Source of the DNA: Eriocheir sinensis
Taxonomy: Eukaryota; Arthropoda; Malacostraca; Decapoda; Varunidae
Direction: 5' to 3'
Assembly (NCBI RefSeq): GCF_024679095.1
Contig: NC_066520.1
Span: 17,729,831 to 17,793,830, forward strand
Length of the DNA stretch: 64,000 nt
Translations under genes and position numbers: made by a program
Shown here: positions 20,740-31,324 of the stretch, piece after piece
Position numbering within the stretch: position 1 is the first letter of the stretch
How the letters are laid out: every line of letters starts with the position of its first letter
The notes under the pieces: generated by a model
What the model saw: the letters and a program-made list of their open reading frames with translations, nothing else
Told to the model about the DNA's origin: nothing
The model's database searches: none

Positions 20740-21425
20740 CAGTGACGAGGTGTGTAAGGGAAGGGGTGAAGATAAGAGAATGACAGGTGGGGAAGAGAAG
20801 AGGAGGAGGAGGAAAGTGTGTGGGGAGGAAAAGAGAGAGAAAAGACAGGTAGAAAGGAGAAGAAAAGGAGAGAAAGGGTGAATGAAGATTGGAAGGAACA
20901 GAAAAGGAAAAGAAAGGACTGAGTACGTACAGATTACAAGAGGAAAAAAAGAGAGAAAAGGAGTGCGAGAGTAAATACAGTTAAGGAGAAGAAATGAAAG
21001 AAATATGTGTTAGGGGACAGAATAGTGTAAGAAAGAGGGGAAGGAAGGAAGCATGAGTCAGAGAGAGCGAGAGACTGAACGAGTAATAGATGAGGGGAAG
21101 AAAAAGATAAAGGTGAAGAGGGAGAGAAAAAAAACACAGGTGGGAAGAAGAAAGAAGAGGACAGTCGGTGTAGGAGAGACTGAGGGAAGGGAGGGAAGTA
21201 GCTGAGGTGAGAGGAGAGGAGAGGGAAGGAAGGAGAGGTGTCAGAGTGGAGAGAGAGAGTGATGGATAAGAGGGAGGAGAGAGAGGTAAACGCCAGGTAT
21301 AAGAGGTGAGGTGAAGAAGTGCCAGGTGGAGAGGTGGAGGAAGGGAGGGAGGTGGATAGGGGAAAGGATGGAGGAGGGAGGGAGGCAGGTGAAAGGGCTG
21401 GGGAAGGGAGGAAGCCAAATCTACA
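20740..21425 (+). repeat. Polypurine domain
   Basis: About 690 bp in which the + strand is overwhelmingly A and G, with degenerate GAGAGGAGAGG and GGAAGGAAGG units. The minus strand is therefore open for long S/P/L-rich frames that are not genes. Mirror-like purine runs could form triplex DNA. Confidence 0.75.
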
Positions 21426-21484
21426 CCGTTTTTTTTTATAAGTATGATGTAAAAAATTAGGTGACAGGTGAGGGCTTACCTGTC

Positions 21485-21486
<2 letters not shown>

Positions 21487-21547
<61 letters not shown>
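21487..21547. repeat. (CA)n microsatellite
   Basis: Pure CA alternation of about 61 bases. Confidence 0.98.
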
Positions 21548-21549
<2 letters not shown>

Positions 21550-21879
21550 TCTGCATTATTGAGTCCCCACCTTTACTTATTCACGCCTCTCCTCGTGTTT
21601 GCATAGGTAGTGAACGCGGCTTTAAATCTTTATTCGTTCACAGCTGTTCGCTACACGCACATATCTTTTTTTTATTGTTTGTTTATTTATTTATTTATTC
21701 GTTGACCGCTGATCTATACACGCACATCCTTTATACCTGCTTTGTGTGTGTGTGTATTTTATGTGTTTGTTTTTTAGAGTTTATTTATTCATCTTGTACA
21801 CTAAGTTTCAGTTTAATATTTGTTCATGTGTGAAGATTTAGTTTCTCGCCCAGTGGTTGCAAACTTACTAATATTTTCC
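21548..21879. other. Stretch with a small local duplication
   Basis: CTACACGCACATATC near 21652 and ATACACGCACATCC near 21717 lie in similar surroundings (TTCACAGCTGTTCG and TTGACCGCTGATC), a period of about 65 bp. No gene is seen. Confidence 0.45.
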
Positions 21880-21975
21880 TTTGATTTAATTTTGAATCAC
21901 TGCATTGTTTTGGTATTTCCACGTATCTTATTTATCAACTTGTCTTCCTTTTTTTCCTTTCTTCCTTTTCCTCTT
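21880..21975 (+). repeat. Dispersed duplicate, copy 2 (partner at 20137)
   Basis: TTTGATTTAATTTTGAATCA, CTGCATTGTTTTGGTATTTC and CACGTATCTTATTTATC, followed by a CCTTTCTTCC tract. Same orientation as copy 1, about 1.74 kb apart. Confidence 0.8.
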
Positions 21976-22250
21976 TTTTAGGTAATGAAGAATCGGAATT
22001 TCCTTTTTTCTGTTTTCCTTTCTTATCGCTTCACTTGTTTTCCTTATTTCTTTCTTCCTTTTTTCTCCTCCTTCTCCTCATCTTTAGGTAACGAAGACAC
22101 GGAAGTTATTTCTTATGCTTTCCCTCTTCATATCACTTTAATTGTTTTCTCTTTAATAAAACCAAGGAGGAGCTTATCAGTTCGCGTCACCAGCACGAAG
22201 ACAGACTCGAGTGGCGATATTGAGTCACTGACAAGCCGCCGAGAATGTGT
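21976..22250. other. Small TTAGGTAA duplication within a pyrimidine-rich stretch
   Basis: TTTAGGTAATGAAGAATCGG near 21976 and TTTAGGTAACGAAGACACGG near 22083 begin two similar segments about 107 bp apart. Confidence 0.5.
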
Positions 22251-22254
22251 AGTG

Positions 22255-22560
22255 GGTGGGAGGAGAAAGGGGGGCGAAGGAGGGGAAAGGGAGCATGCAG
22301 ACCGTGAGTGTGTGAGGGGAAAGAAGGAGAAGAGGAGAAAGGGAGGGAGGGGATATGAAGGCGTGAGTGTATGTGAGGAAAGGGAGAAGAAGAGGAGTAG
22401 GGGAGACCAAGGGAGGGAGGGGCATGCAGGCCGTGAGTAAGAGTGGGGGGAGAAAGCAGAAGAGGAGAAAGGGAGGCCAAGGGAGGGAGGGGGCATGCAG
22501 GACCGTGAGTGTGTGAGGGGAGATGAGGGGGAAGGGGCTAAGGAGGGAGGCTGTCATGCA
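22255..22560 (+). repeat. G/A-rich minisatellite, period about 61-71 bp
   Basis: CATGCAGACCGTGAGTGTG near 22293, ATGAAGGCGTGAGTGTATG near 22355, CATGCAGGCCGTGAGTAAG near 22423 and CATGCAGGACCGTGAGTGTG near 22494, each followed by AGGGGAAAG/GAAGAGGAG purine sequence. At least four units. Confidence 0.85.
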
Positions 22561-22624
22561 AGCTCTCTAGTCTCTAATCTTTTAAGGAAGTCACCACTTA
22601 GGGAAGGCACTTAAGAGGTTGTTG

Positions 22625-22770
22625 GTATTATTGTTATTGTTATTATTGTTGTTGTTTTTAGTGGTGGTGGAATAGTAGTAGTATCATTGTAGTAGTAGTA
22701 GTAGTAATAGTAGTAGTAATAGTAATAGTAGTAGTAGTAGTAGTAGCAGTAGTAGTAGAAGTAACATTAT
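22625..22770 (+). repeat. (ATT/GTT)n and (AGT)n triplet repeats
   Basis: TTATTGTTATTGTTATT passes into GGTGGTGG and then AGTAGTAGTAATAGTAGTAG to about 22765. Confidence 0.9.
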
Positions 22771-22900
22771 AGTAATACGAGCAGTACTTTTTCCTTTTTT
22801 TTTTTTTTTCTTCTTCTTCTTGGGTAGAGGCGCCTCAGACCATTCATGAATTCTTAACTATTTTTTATCTCCGTTATCTATAAAAAAAAGACTGTTACGT

Positions 22901-22904
<4 letters not shown>

Positions 22905-22986
<82 letters not shown>
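22905..22986. repeat. Compound (GT)n-(GA)n microsatellite
   Basis: GT alternation to 22946, then CA and GA alternation from 22948 to 22986. Confidence 0.97.
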
Positions 22987-22988
<2 letters not shown>

Positions 22989-23024
22989 CAGCAGCTCTTC
23001 CTCAGTGCATTGTTAGTTGCTATC

Positions 23025-23215
23025 TGAGGTGGTGGTGACGGTAGTAGTGGTGGTGGTGGTGTTGACTGCGGCATTATAGTACAGGTAAGAGTGGTTTGTG
23101 ATGTGGTGGTGGTGATGTTAGTGGTGATGGTGGTGTTAGTAGTGGTAATGGTGATGCCTCTTTGTGGTGGTGGTGGTGGTGGTGGTGATGCTAGTGGTGG
23201 TGATGTTAGTATGAC
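23025..23215 (+). repeat. (GGT)-rich degenerate repeat
   Basis: GTGGTGGTG and GATGTTAGTGGTGATG motifs repeat throughout. Confidence 0.85.
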
Positions 23216-23261
23216 AGGGATGGCAGCTGACGCGGAGGTGGCTCAGGTTACAGTGCAGGAG

Positions 23262-23280
23262 CAACACACACTCACACACA

Positions 23281-23368
<88 letters not shown>

Positions 23369-23434
23369 CGTGACTCCTTTCATTCTCTTATGTGATCCTC
23401 CCTTTCATGACTCTCTCTCTCTCTCTCTCTCTCT
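23262..23434. repeat. Compound (CA)n-(GA)n and a nearby (CT)n
   Basis: CA alternation to about 23298, GA alternation to 23366, 42 bp of ordinary sequence, then CT alternation 23409-23434. The GA and CT tracts are complementary and can pair as an imperfect hairpin with a short loop. Confidence 0.95.
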
Positions 23435-24385
23435 CATCCTCTTACACCAACACCTTTTTTTTATATATATATCGCATTAAATATTAAATAACTATCAATA
23501 TTCAGTTCATAGAGACCAAGCATTTGTCACCATCATCATCATCATCATCAGAATCATCGTCAGCAGCAGCACGGTTTGAGAGGTGGGTGGGAGAGGATCT
23601 TTGTTCACCTGGTTTCCCGTCTCAGGTAAAGAGGGGGGAGGGGGGCAGGAGAGAAGGGGGGGAAGGCGGTGAACCAGGTGGCATGCTGTAGCGATGGCGG
23701 TGACTGACATTGCTGATAACTAAAGCTTGGTGTTGTTATCAGATTCTTATTTTTCAGTCGGTTTTAGATTTTATGAAAGTACGAAAGGAGTTGTAAATTA
23801 TATCGGAGGAAGGTGGAAGTTTTGTCTCTAAGGTGTTTGTGGGGTGGGTGTGGTTAGGGATGAGTAGGTAGGTGAGTGTGGAGGGGATGGGTGTAGGTAC
23901 GAATGTGGGTGTGGGTGTGGTTAGGTAGTGTAGGTGAGCGAGTGAGTGGGTGTGGAATGTTATGGCAAGATTAGGAGACTCAGTAAAGGAAAAGAATGAA
24001 TGGAAAAAGAAGAAAGTTGAAGAGGGAAAGTGAGATAGAAAGGAAGGAAGGTACTGACATTTAATAGGAGGTAAGGAAGAGGAAACGCAGCAGGAAGAAG
24101 GGAAGGGAAGGGATGGAGGAGGAAGACCAACGAAGGGGAGGAGGACTATAGAATGTGGCGGAAGTAGCGGTGAGCGAAACAGGAAGACGATGAAGCAGAC
24201 GCAGCAGCCACCACCAAGCAGGCAGCCGGCCGTGAGGAGACCAGCAGAATAGCAAGCACTGGCGGTGAATTCTGTAGATTTACTTTTATGAACATATGGC
24301 AAGCTTAGAGGGGCAAGGGGTGGTATTTTTAGATGATACCGACTCACATCACTTATTTTTAAAGGCCCCCCCCCAAAAAAAAGAG
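23435..24385. other. Unassigned stretch, purine-rich on the + strand after 23990
   Basis: (CAT)n at 23526-23550, GGGTGGGTGTGG repetition at 23840-23950, and a purine-rich segment 23990-24240. A minus-strand frame of about 197 codons follows from the strand bias and shows no domain. Confidence 0.45.
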
Positions 24386-24387
24386 GT

Positions 24388-24510
24388 AAAGTGTGTTCTC
24401 ATGAGTGTTTTGTAGAGTTTATGGTACAGAAGCCTTGTCAGACCCCCACCAGAGCAAAAAAAAAAAAAAAGGAAAAAAAGTACTACCCCTGGAAACGCCT
24501 ACAACTCAAA
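24388..24510 (-). mobile_element. MITE-like element, copy C (partial, inverted)
   Basis: In + orientation it reads TTCTCATGAGTGTTTTGTAG, TTATGGTACAGAAGCCTTGT, CAGACCCCCACCAGAG, an A-run and CTACCCCTGGAAACGCCTAC. The minus strand matches the central blocks of copy A (GGCCTTTCCAGGGGTAG and so on). An A-rich interruption replaces the TATGACCC block, and both ends are missing or unrecognisable. Confidence 0.65.
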
Positions 24511-24572
24511 AATTATCAGTTAGGAAAGGTGGGATACGATTCGAGAGAACTTGGTTGTCTTTCAAATTGGCT

Positions 24573-24940
24573 AAGTAATGATTTAAAGGGACTGAGATAC
24601 TATACAAAGGGGACTGGGATGTTATTTAAGGGGGCAATGTTATCTTTTTTAAGGGACGTTAGGAGGAGACGATTGGAAAGGGTTAGACTAAAGTAACGAT
24701 TTAAAGGGGTTGAGATACTGTTTAAAGAGACTGGGTTATTTACAGGAGTCATGTTATAAGAAGGGGGCTAAGAGTGTTGTTAGAGTTTTAAGGGGCGCTC
24801 GGAGGAGGCGATTGGAAAGGGTTAAACAAAAGTAACGATTTAAAGCGGTTGAGATACTGTTTAAGGGAACTGGGTTATTTAAAGGGAGTCATGCTATAAG
24901 AAGGGGGATAGAGTGGTGTTAGAGGCTAGAACACTATTTA
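24573..24940 (+). repeat. Tandem repeat, period about 139 bp, 2.6 copies
   Basis: GATTGGAAAGGGTTA occurs at 24671 and 24810. AGTAACGATTTAAAGGGGTT (near 24693) and AGTAACGATTTAAAGCGGTT (near 24832) follow, with an earlier variant AGTAATGATTTAAAGGGACT near 24575. All are followed by GAGATACT and a GACTGGGTTATTTA-type segment. Confidence 0.9.
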
Positions 24941-25167
24941 GGTTAGAACAGCACGATGTATAAGTCTGCCTTTTGTTATAACTCTTAGGAAAGGTCATTT
25001 TATCCAATTTTTTTTATTGTGGGTGCTTGAGTTTGTCTTTTTGCATTCTTTTCACGCATCCCAGCTTACCCTAATCACCTTTTTTTCGTATATGGGCTAT
25101 TTTTGGCTGCTGTTAGTGAGGATATAATGCATTTCCTGTCAACTGGAGTGAAGTTCAGTAAGAAATT

Positions 25168-25265
25168 CACCACCACCACCACAACCACCACCATCATCAC
25201 CGACTTTGTACAGGGTGTTGTGTTTGGTGAATGCTCCGCCCCCTCGCTGCCTGCCTGCCTTATCA

Positions 25266-25297
<32 letters not shown>
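25168..25297. repeat. (CAC)n block and (CA)n microsatellite
   Basis: CACCACCACCACAACCACC at 25169-25200 and pure CA alternation at 25266-25297. Confidence 0.93.
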
Positions 25298-25300
<3 letters not shown>

Positions 25301-25835
25301 TCACCCTCACACGCATCTCTCCCCTCAGTCTTCCATTGATTTTGCTTTTGGTGTTTTCGACTTTTCATAGTATCAAATTTTCAGACCTTTCCATCAGATA
25401 CACGTAGAATACCTGAATAATACATGTCATTCTTCCTTTATTCACCAGCACAAAGGATTGGGTAGCTCTCATAGCAGTGGCGACTAACGACAAGGTATTG
25501 GGATTCTCTTATCATACACGAATATTGAAAGATAACATTGTGAGAGAAGATAGGCTGTTCTTTTTGTTTCATTATTAAGGGTCTTTGTGTACGCTCTCCC
25601 TCCCTGTCCCTCGTGTGTGTGTGTGTGTGGGTGTGTGTGCAAGCAGAAGCCAGCCAGCCAGATAGCCAGACAGGGGTATATACAAGGGTGGCAGGGAGTG
25701 AGGTCGGGGTGGAAGGGGCGGGTAAGGCGTGTGTGTGTGTGTTGTCCCCTTGTAATGAGTTTTGGTAGTGTGTTCCTTAGGGAGTGACCGTCCAGCTGCC
25801 TAACTGCGTGCTTGAGGGAGTCTGGGGGGTGTTAT
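25298..25835. other. Stretch with no recognised gene; two short GT tracts
   Basis: GT alternation at 25613-25640 (interrupted) and 25728-25742. The rest is ordinary sequence. Confidence 0.45.
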
Positions 25836-25839
25836 GTAA

Positions 25840-26290
25840 AGGAGGAGGAGGAGGAGGAGGAGGAAGAGCACCAGTGGAAGAGGAAAAAGAAGGTTATTTA
25901 AGGATTTTCTGGGGAAAGGGGGTGTTATCTAGAGGAGGAGGAAGAAGAGCTTTAGAAGAGTAAGAAAGTATATGGGAATTTCTTAGGGTAGTGGAGCGTT
26001 GTGGAAGAGGAGTGGTAGAAGAGGAAAATGCAAGTTATATGAGGATTTCTTTATGAAGGAAGGCGTTATGAAGAGGGGGGAGGAGGAGGAGGAAGAGCTT
26101 TAGAAGTGGAAGAAGGAGGTTAGATGAGGATTTCTTTGGAGGAGGGGCGTTATGTAGTGGAGGAAGAGGAGGAGGAGGAGGAAGAGCAGTAGTAGAAGAG
26201 GAAGAAGAAAGGTGTGAGGATTTCTTGGGGAAGAGGAAGAGGAGAAAGAGGAGTGGTGGAAGAGAAAGAAGGAGGTTAGGTTAGGATTTC
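25840..26290 (+). repeat. Polypurine tandem repeat, period about 75-90 bp
   Basis: Each unit has GAGGAGGAGGAAGAGC, AGTAGAAGAGGAAGAAG or a close variant, then GGTTAGATGAGGATTTCTTT or a variant. GGATTT occurs near 25903, 26042, 26127, 26217 and 26283. The GAG runs vary in length between units. Confidence 0.8.
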
Positions 26291-26434
26291 CGGCAGTCCT
26301 GTATAATGAGTGTGAAAAAAACATGAGAAACAGAGAGATGAAGACACAAGGAAAACACAACCGTAGCGTGAAGAGAAGGTAATAAAGATGAGAATGATGA
26401 TATGACGAGCAGAAAAGCGATACATGATAAAAAA

Positions 26435-26760
26435 AAAGAGAAAAACTAGAAGATGAGGAAAGAAAATTAGAAAGAACAAAAGCATAATGAAGAACCTCGA
26501 TAACTGGAGAGAGAGGAAAAATACGAAGAAAGAAAACTGAAGATGAGGAAAGAAATTTGAAAGACCACAAGCGTAATGAGAAACCGCAAAAAATGGAGAG
26601 AGAAAGAGGGAGGGAAAAAATATGAAGAGGATGGTAAAAGAAGACAAAATTGAGGAAGATGAAGAGGAAAGAAAACTAGAGAGATAAAAAGCAAGATGAA
26701 GAAGCACAAAAAATGGAGAAAGGAAAAAGAAACTAAGAAAATATAGGCAAAGGAAAAAAT
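26435..26760 (+). repeat. A/G-rich tandem repeat, period about 90-140 bp
   Basis: AGAAAACTAGAAGATGAGG-type motifs near 26440, 26530 and 26670, each followed by GAAAGA, GCATAATGAAGAAC or GCGTAATGAGAAAC or GCAAGATGAAGAAGC, and AATGGAGAGAGA. Confidence 0.7.
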
Positions 26761-26983
26761 AATAACACCACAGAGAAAGATAAAATAAAATATGAAAAGA
26801 AAAATAGATGAAAATAACACCAATAGTAAATTTAAAGACCAAGAGGAGAGTAAAAAAAAAAAAAAAGAAAAAAAAATGTAGAGTAAAATATGGAAAAAAA
26901 ACGCAAATATCGACTTTCTTTTTCATTCTTTGTTTTTCTTTCTTTTTTTAGTCTGAAGTCCAATACATAGACAACAGCGTAAT

Positions 26984-27086
<103 letters not shown>

Positions 27087-27348
27087 TGTGTGATAGATAC
27101 TGCCACGATTCTAGACCACAACACTTCCTCCCCCGCCGTGAAGTGTAGTGGAGGGAGGGGAGTCATGGGGAGGGGGGAGGGGAGAGGCCTTGCGTGTGTT
27201 GACGGTCCACTGGTCACCGACGCCCTGGGGAAGGAAGAAGAGGAGGAAGGAGGAAGGGGTGGAAGGAGGGAGGGAAAGGGTGTCTAGTTGAGTTGAATAT
27301 AAATGGATTGTGTTGAGATGATGTGACAGGAGTTTTATTATTTTCTGT

Positions 27349-27392
<44 letters not shown>

Positions 27393-27394
27393 GC
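27349..27394. repeat. (ACT)n microsatellite
   Basis: ACT triplets, about 15 units. Confidence 0.96.
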
Positions 27395-27612
27395 TACTGG
27401 TACGTTCCTGATCACACCGGCCCCTTATCTACAAGCACACTCTTTCCTCCCACTTTCCCCTCCCTCCTCTCCTCTGCACACTCCTTCCTCCCACTATCCC
27501 CTCCCTCCTCTCCTCCCCCTTCACCTCCCTTCCATGTTTCCTCCCTGTCTATCACCGCCGTCAATGCACTGTAGCGTCATTCCTCTCGCCCTGTGGTTTT
27601 GTCTCTCTCACC

Positions 27613-27644
<32 letters not shown>
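27613..27644. repeat. (CA)n microsatellite
   Basis: Pure CA alternation of about 32 bases. Confidence 0.96.
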
Positions 27645-27645
<1 letters not shown>

Positions 27646-27699
27646 GCCATCAGCGGGCCTCGGTCTGCATCCGGTCTCAAGCACACGCTCTCTCTGGTT

Positions 27700-28090
27700 T
27701 ACGATGAGAGGGAGAGGGAGAGTGCGAGTAGGAAAAGAAGGAAGAGGAAGAGAGGAGGAAGAGGGAGAGGGAGGATAGTGGTGTCAGGCAATGAGAGTGG
27801 GATGGAGCTGGCCTACAGGGAGAGAGAGAACGAGATGGTCTACAGGGAGAGAGAGAACGAGATGGTCTACAGGGAGAGAGAGAACGAGATGAATAGTTTT
27901 AGAAAGGGAGATAAATGGAGGTTGTTTTGTGCAGAGGGAGAGTAGTGGTGTTAGTGAGTGATAGAAAGAGGGATGGAGGTGGTATTGGTATTAGAGGGAG
28001 AGAAAGAGAATAGGAAGGATAGTTTTAGAAAGGGAGAGAGGGAGAGGAAGGAAGGATTGCGGTATCAGGCAGGGAGAAGAGAGGGAGAGA
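27700..28090 (+). repeat. Purine-rich block with a 28-bp minisatellite
   Basis: CTACAGGGAGAGAGAGAACG followed by AGATGGT starts at about 27812, 27840 and 27868. The surrounding sequence is degenerate GGGAGAGAGGGAGAGG, with TTTTAGAAAGGGAGA at about 27896 and 28022 marking a larger period near 126 bp. Confidence 0.8.
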
Positions 28091-28149
28091 TCAGGGTCCA
28101 GGGACAGGGTGGGTGGTGATGGTAGGGCCTGCGCTTCCTTCCATGGGGA

Positions 28150-28294
28150 CCGGACACACACACACACACACACAGCACAGCACAGCACAGAACAGCACAG
28201 CTCACAGCATGAGGTGACGAACCACGCCCATTCATGCTGCGGTTTTCTGTGTGTGTGTGTGTGTGTGTGTGTGACTGACTGACTTCGTGCGTGC

Positions 28295-28335
<41 letters not shown>
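28150..28335. repeat. Microsatellite cluster: (CA)n, (CACAG)n, (GT)n, (CT)n
   Basis: CA at 28153-28173, a degenerate GCACA repeat to 28200, GT at 28248-28273 and CT at 28297-28334. Confidence 0.93.
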
Positions 28336-28338
<3 letters not shown>

Positions 28339-28357
28339 ATGATAGTTGTTCTCAGTG

Positions 28358-28575
28358 CAGGAAGGAATAGCATGGTGTGACTCGGCGTGGAATCCTCACA
28401 TCCTCGTATAAATTGAGACAAAGAGCCTCCCAGCACTTTGACTTCGGTGTGTGGGCAATCGGAACACCCAATACCTGTGTTTTATGCTGTCATGCTCCCC
28501 CAATTAGAGCAACACAGAGGGAGGGAATAGCATGGTGTGACGAGGCGTGGAATTGTCACATCCTCTTTTCATCAT
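28358..28575 (+). repeat. Partial duplication, period 160 bp
   Basis: GGAATAGCATGGTGTGACTC at 28364 and GGAATAGCATGGTGTGACGA at 28524 start two segments of about 50 bp, both continuing GGCGTGGAAT and TCACATCCTC. Confidence 0.85.
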
Positions 28576-28920
28576 CTTCATAATCGTCAGCCATTACTTG
28601 CCTACTGCAGGATAAATGGTTTTCGCAATGCCCTCCAGCTCTCTGTCTGATGTTTGTGTACTCCATCCTGCTCCGGTAACTGCTTTTATTTCATCTCTTC
28701 TGGTTGTCTGACTCCCCAGACTTCTACATTTCCTGGGTTGCCCATTCTTTTACTTTGGGTGGTAATCTGCCGTCAGTTAGAAGCAATGTGTGAATCGTAA
28801 GTTTTATTTCATCTTTTCATCTGATTATCCGTTTGTCCTGACTTTAAAATTCATGGAGGGGTTGTCACTTTGTTGCTTTGTCTATCTGTTATCAGCTCTA
28901 AATTCTTAATCGTGCGTTAA
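28575..28920 (+). mobile_element. Probable RTE-type LINE-derived fragment (decayed)
   Basis: AATCGTCAGCCATTACTTGC, CTACTGCAGGATAAATGG and CCTCCAGCTCTCTGTC resemble a motif widespread in arthropod genomes around 3' parts of RTE-like LINEs (GTCAGCC, then CACTGCAGGACAAAGGCCT). It is followed by TTTCATCTCTTCTGGTTGTC, CTACATTTCCTGGGTTGCCC and GGTAATCTGCCGTCAGTTAG. A second, more decayed TTTTATTTCATCTTTTCATC to CTATCTGTTATCA segment follows from 28801. The assignment rests on recalled motif similarity, not a search. Confidence 0.5.
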
Positions 28921-29001
28921 GACTGATACCACTGCTCTAAGACGTCATGATTGAGGTTCCTGTGCCTTGAGTAGGATTATGTGATTATGTGGAGTCTTAG
29001 T

Positions 29002-29221
29002 GTCATATTATTCAACATTCCGGCACCCAAGCACTCATGATTGACTGGGGGCTTTCGTCGGAGTTTCATGCATTTCCAGGGTTAGTTTTATGACCCTTCT
29101 CGTAGTTTGACCTTTTCCTTCTACAACGAATCTAAGCGAACACTCATTAGAACCCGACTTATCTCCTTTTCGGCCTTTGGAATTAGTTAATGTGCGTATG
29201 GAAGCGTCTGACAATACCGAC
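29002..29221 (+). mobile_element. MITE-like element, copy D
   Basis: The left end GTCATATTATTCAACATTCC followed by GGCACCCAAGCACTCATGA matches the left part of copy G. The interior has GGGGCTTTCGTCGGAGTTTC, ATTTCCAGGGTTAGTTTTAT, GTAGTTTGACC, CACTCATTAGAACCCGACTT and CGGCCTTTGGAATTAG. The right end is GAAGCGTCTGACAATACCGAC. Confidence 0.78.
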
Positions 29222-29509
29222 ATTAATGCACTCGAATGAAGGGAAAGTAAATGACACTTAAAATTTTGATGTGGTGCGTGAGCGATCAATACTCCAACAC
29301 CACACATCGTTATAGAGGGTCGTAAATGAAAAACGCTTTCCTCTCCTTAAATCGACAAGCCGTAGTGAGACGATCCAATCTTGTTTTTTTTTCCTTGAGT
29401 CATAAAACCATGAGAAAAAAAACACGGAACTCCTTGCTTGAATGTCATGCGTGGGAAGCGGGCGTAGTAAACTTCTCTTCACCGTTCTGAGGCGGGACAA
29501 TAACCGAGG

Positions 29510-29511
<2 letters not shown>
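29222..29511. other. Stretch with no recognised gene
   Basis: Ordinary composition; two short A/T homopolymers (near 29380 and 29414). Confidence 0.35.

Positions 29512-29560
<49 letters not shown>
29512..29560. repeat. (CT)n microsatellite
   Basis: Pure CT alternation of about 49 bases. Confidence 0.97.
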
Positions 29561-29563
<3 letters not shown>

Positions 29564-29819
29564 ATATTGTTAATGATCCGAAACCTCTTCCACATTCATC
29601 CAGGTAACAATTTTTGCCCATAAGAGGATCAAGTTACTGTCTGGGGCTCTATAGGTTGAGGCATAAAGATTCCCAGTGAGTCATTTGCTGCGGCATCCGG
29701 ACAAACAAACACACAAACACACTCCCACGGGATAAAAAAAAGACAACATCCGAAAACATGTCAATCTGAATACGTGGGAAACGGTAACGCCAGTCCCACA
29801 GTCGCACATGTAGTTTCAG

Positions 29820-29965
29820 GGACACACACACACACACACACACCAACCCAGTGCTGGCAACTCTTCGGACAGTGACGAAACACGATGAAAGGGTGATAGG
29901 TGGGTGGTGGTGGTGGCGGTGGTGAGTCTATTGAACGTTATTGGTGGTGGAGATAGCGTTGGTGG
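29820..29965. repeat. (CA)n followed by a GGT-rich stretch
   Basis: CA alternation at 29820-29843; GGTGGTGGTGGTGGCGGTGG near 29903, then degenerate GGTGG to 29975. Confidence 0.88.
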
Positions 29966-30185
29966 TGAGTGGTGGGGAAGCTGCAGTGGTTGGAGGTGAA
30001 AGGGGAGACGAGGGAGATAGCCAACCAGCAAGTCAGGAGTGGCAGTGTTTAGTCTGGTGAGTTTGAAGGCGGATTCTGCTTACTCGGCCATAATAGACTT
30101 GCTGGGGAGTGATTGATTGATTGTTCGAAGAGTGGTGTTAAAAGGTTATGGTGGTCTTGCAGTTGTGATGCTGCATGGCGAATTG

Positions 30186-30188
30186 TGA

Positions 30189-30229
<41 letters not shown>

Positions 30230-30230
30230 A
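30186..30230 (+). repeat. (AGT)n microsatellite
   Basis: AGT triplets, about 14 units. Confidence 0.96.
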
Positions 30231-31240
30231 AGTGGAAATTAGTGGTAGCAATATAAGGGATGGTGGGTCCGTCCCCTTCTGACTCATGCGACCATCATCA
30301 GCCTGATAACCCATGGCGCCGCGCTGTGTTAGGTTGACTGCAGGTTGGTGTTGGGTTCAGTCAGCTGCCTAAATGTTTACACGGGTGGGCCAGGGGGCGA
30401 GACAGTCAGACAGGGCCTTTAACCCTTCATCAGCCTGAGTTCATGACACTAACCCGGTAATATAGACTCCCATGCTCTCCTGCAATACTCCAGCAGGTCT
30501 TCATTCTGCAGGGGAATGAGCACACCGGTGTTCATCGGGATAAAAGCCAAGCTCCCGCCCCAGCCTTCGCCTCCCCCGCACCCCTCCCGCCGCCCCGCCA
30601 GTGTTAGGTTCCCGCTCTTAGTCATCCATTCGTTGCCAGATTCTTCCCTTTTTATCTCCATCTCATCATCTCCTCCCACTACGAGATAAGACAGCGCGTC
30701 AACTTCCTCATACATAGACAATTCATTATCTATGGTCTCGTTCCGTCGGGGTGCTAAAAAGCCGTCGAACACAAGGGTTATGGTCTTGGATTCCAATTGT
30801 TTCCTTTGGCAACCCGAGGCTCAAAGAGCTGAGGGACGCACAAGAGCGAGGGAGCGTTGGGAGGAAGTTGTGTTGTCGTCCTTATGGGTCCTCACGCCGG
30901 TCCCTCTTCCTCCCTCCGTCTCCCATGATGCAACGCGGGAAAACTCATGTGTAACGACCAAGCCGCCATGTGCGCGTGCGGTCTGCTGGCCTAGCCGGTG
31001 ACTACATTGCCTTCTGCTCATGGCGGTGCATGATGCTTATCGAATACTGAAGCGAAAGGGCGCACAGACACTCAGTTGGCAGGCGCGACCCCTTCACCCG
31101 TGTCACGCTCATTAAGGTGAAAACCCCGCTGCCTGCCAACCGTTATGGCCTTTCGTGAGAATGTACTCCTTCCGAGGAATGTTTGTTCCTTCACACACTC
31201 CAAGTGACTCCATCGCCGGAGGGTTTTTTTCTTTTTATTT
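30231..31240. other. About 1 kb of non-repetitive sequence, no gene recognised
   Basis: Complexity is higher than elsewhere in the window and two frames of 90-115 codons exist (minus 30796-30449, plus 30732-31001). Neither shows a domain, signal peptide or splice-consistent borders. This is one of the better places to look for a host exon by transcript mapping. Confidence 0.35.
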
Positions 31241-31243
31241 ATC

Positions 31244-31244
<1 letters not shown>

Positions 31245-31315
<71 letters not shown>
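31245..31315. repeat. (TA)n microsatellite
   Basis: Pure TA alternation of about 71 bases followed by a T-run; self-complementary and likely to extrude as a cruciform. Confidence 0.98.

Positions 31316-31324
<9 letters not shown>

Noticed and set aside
24160..24260. A tRNA- or SINE-like head near the GCAGCCACCACC stretch
   Set aside because: No A-box/B-box pair at tRNA spacing and no cloverleaf could be drawn by eye. No tRNA was accepted anywhere in the window, although a covariance-model scan would be needed for certainty.
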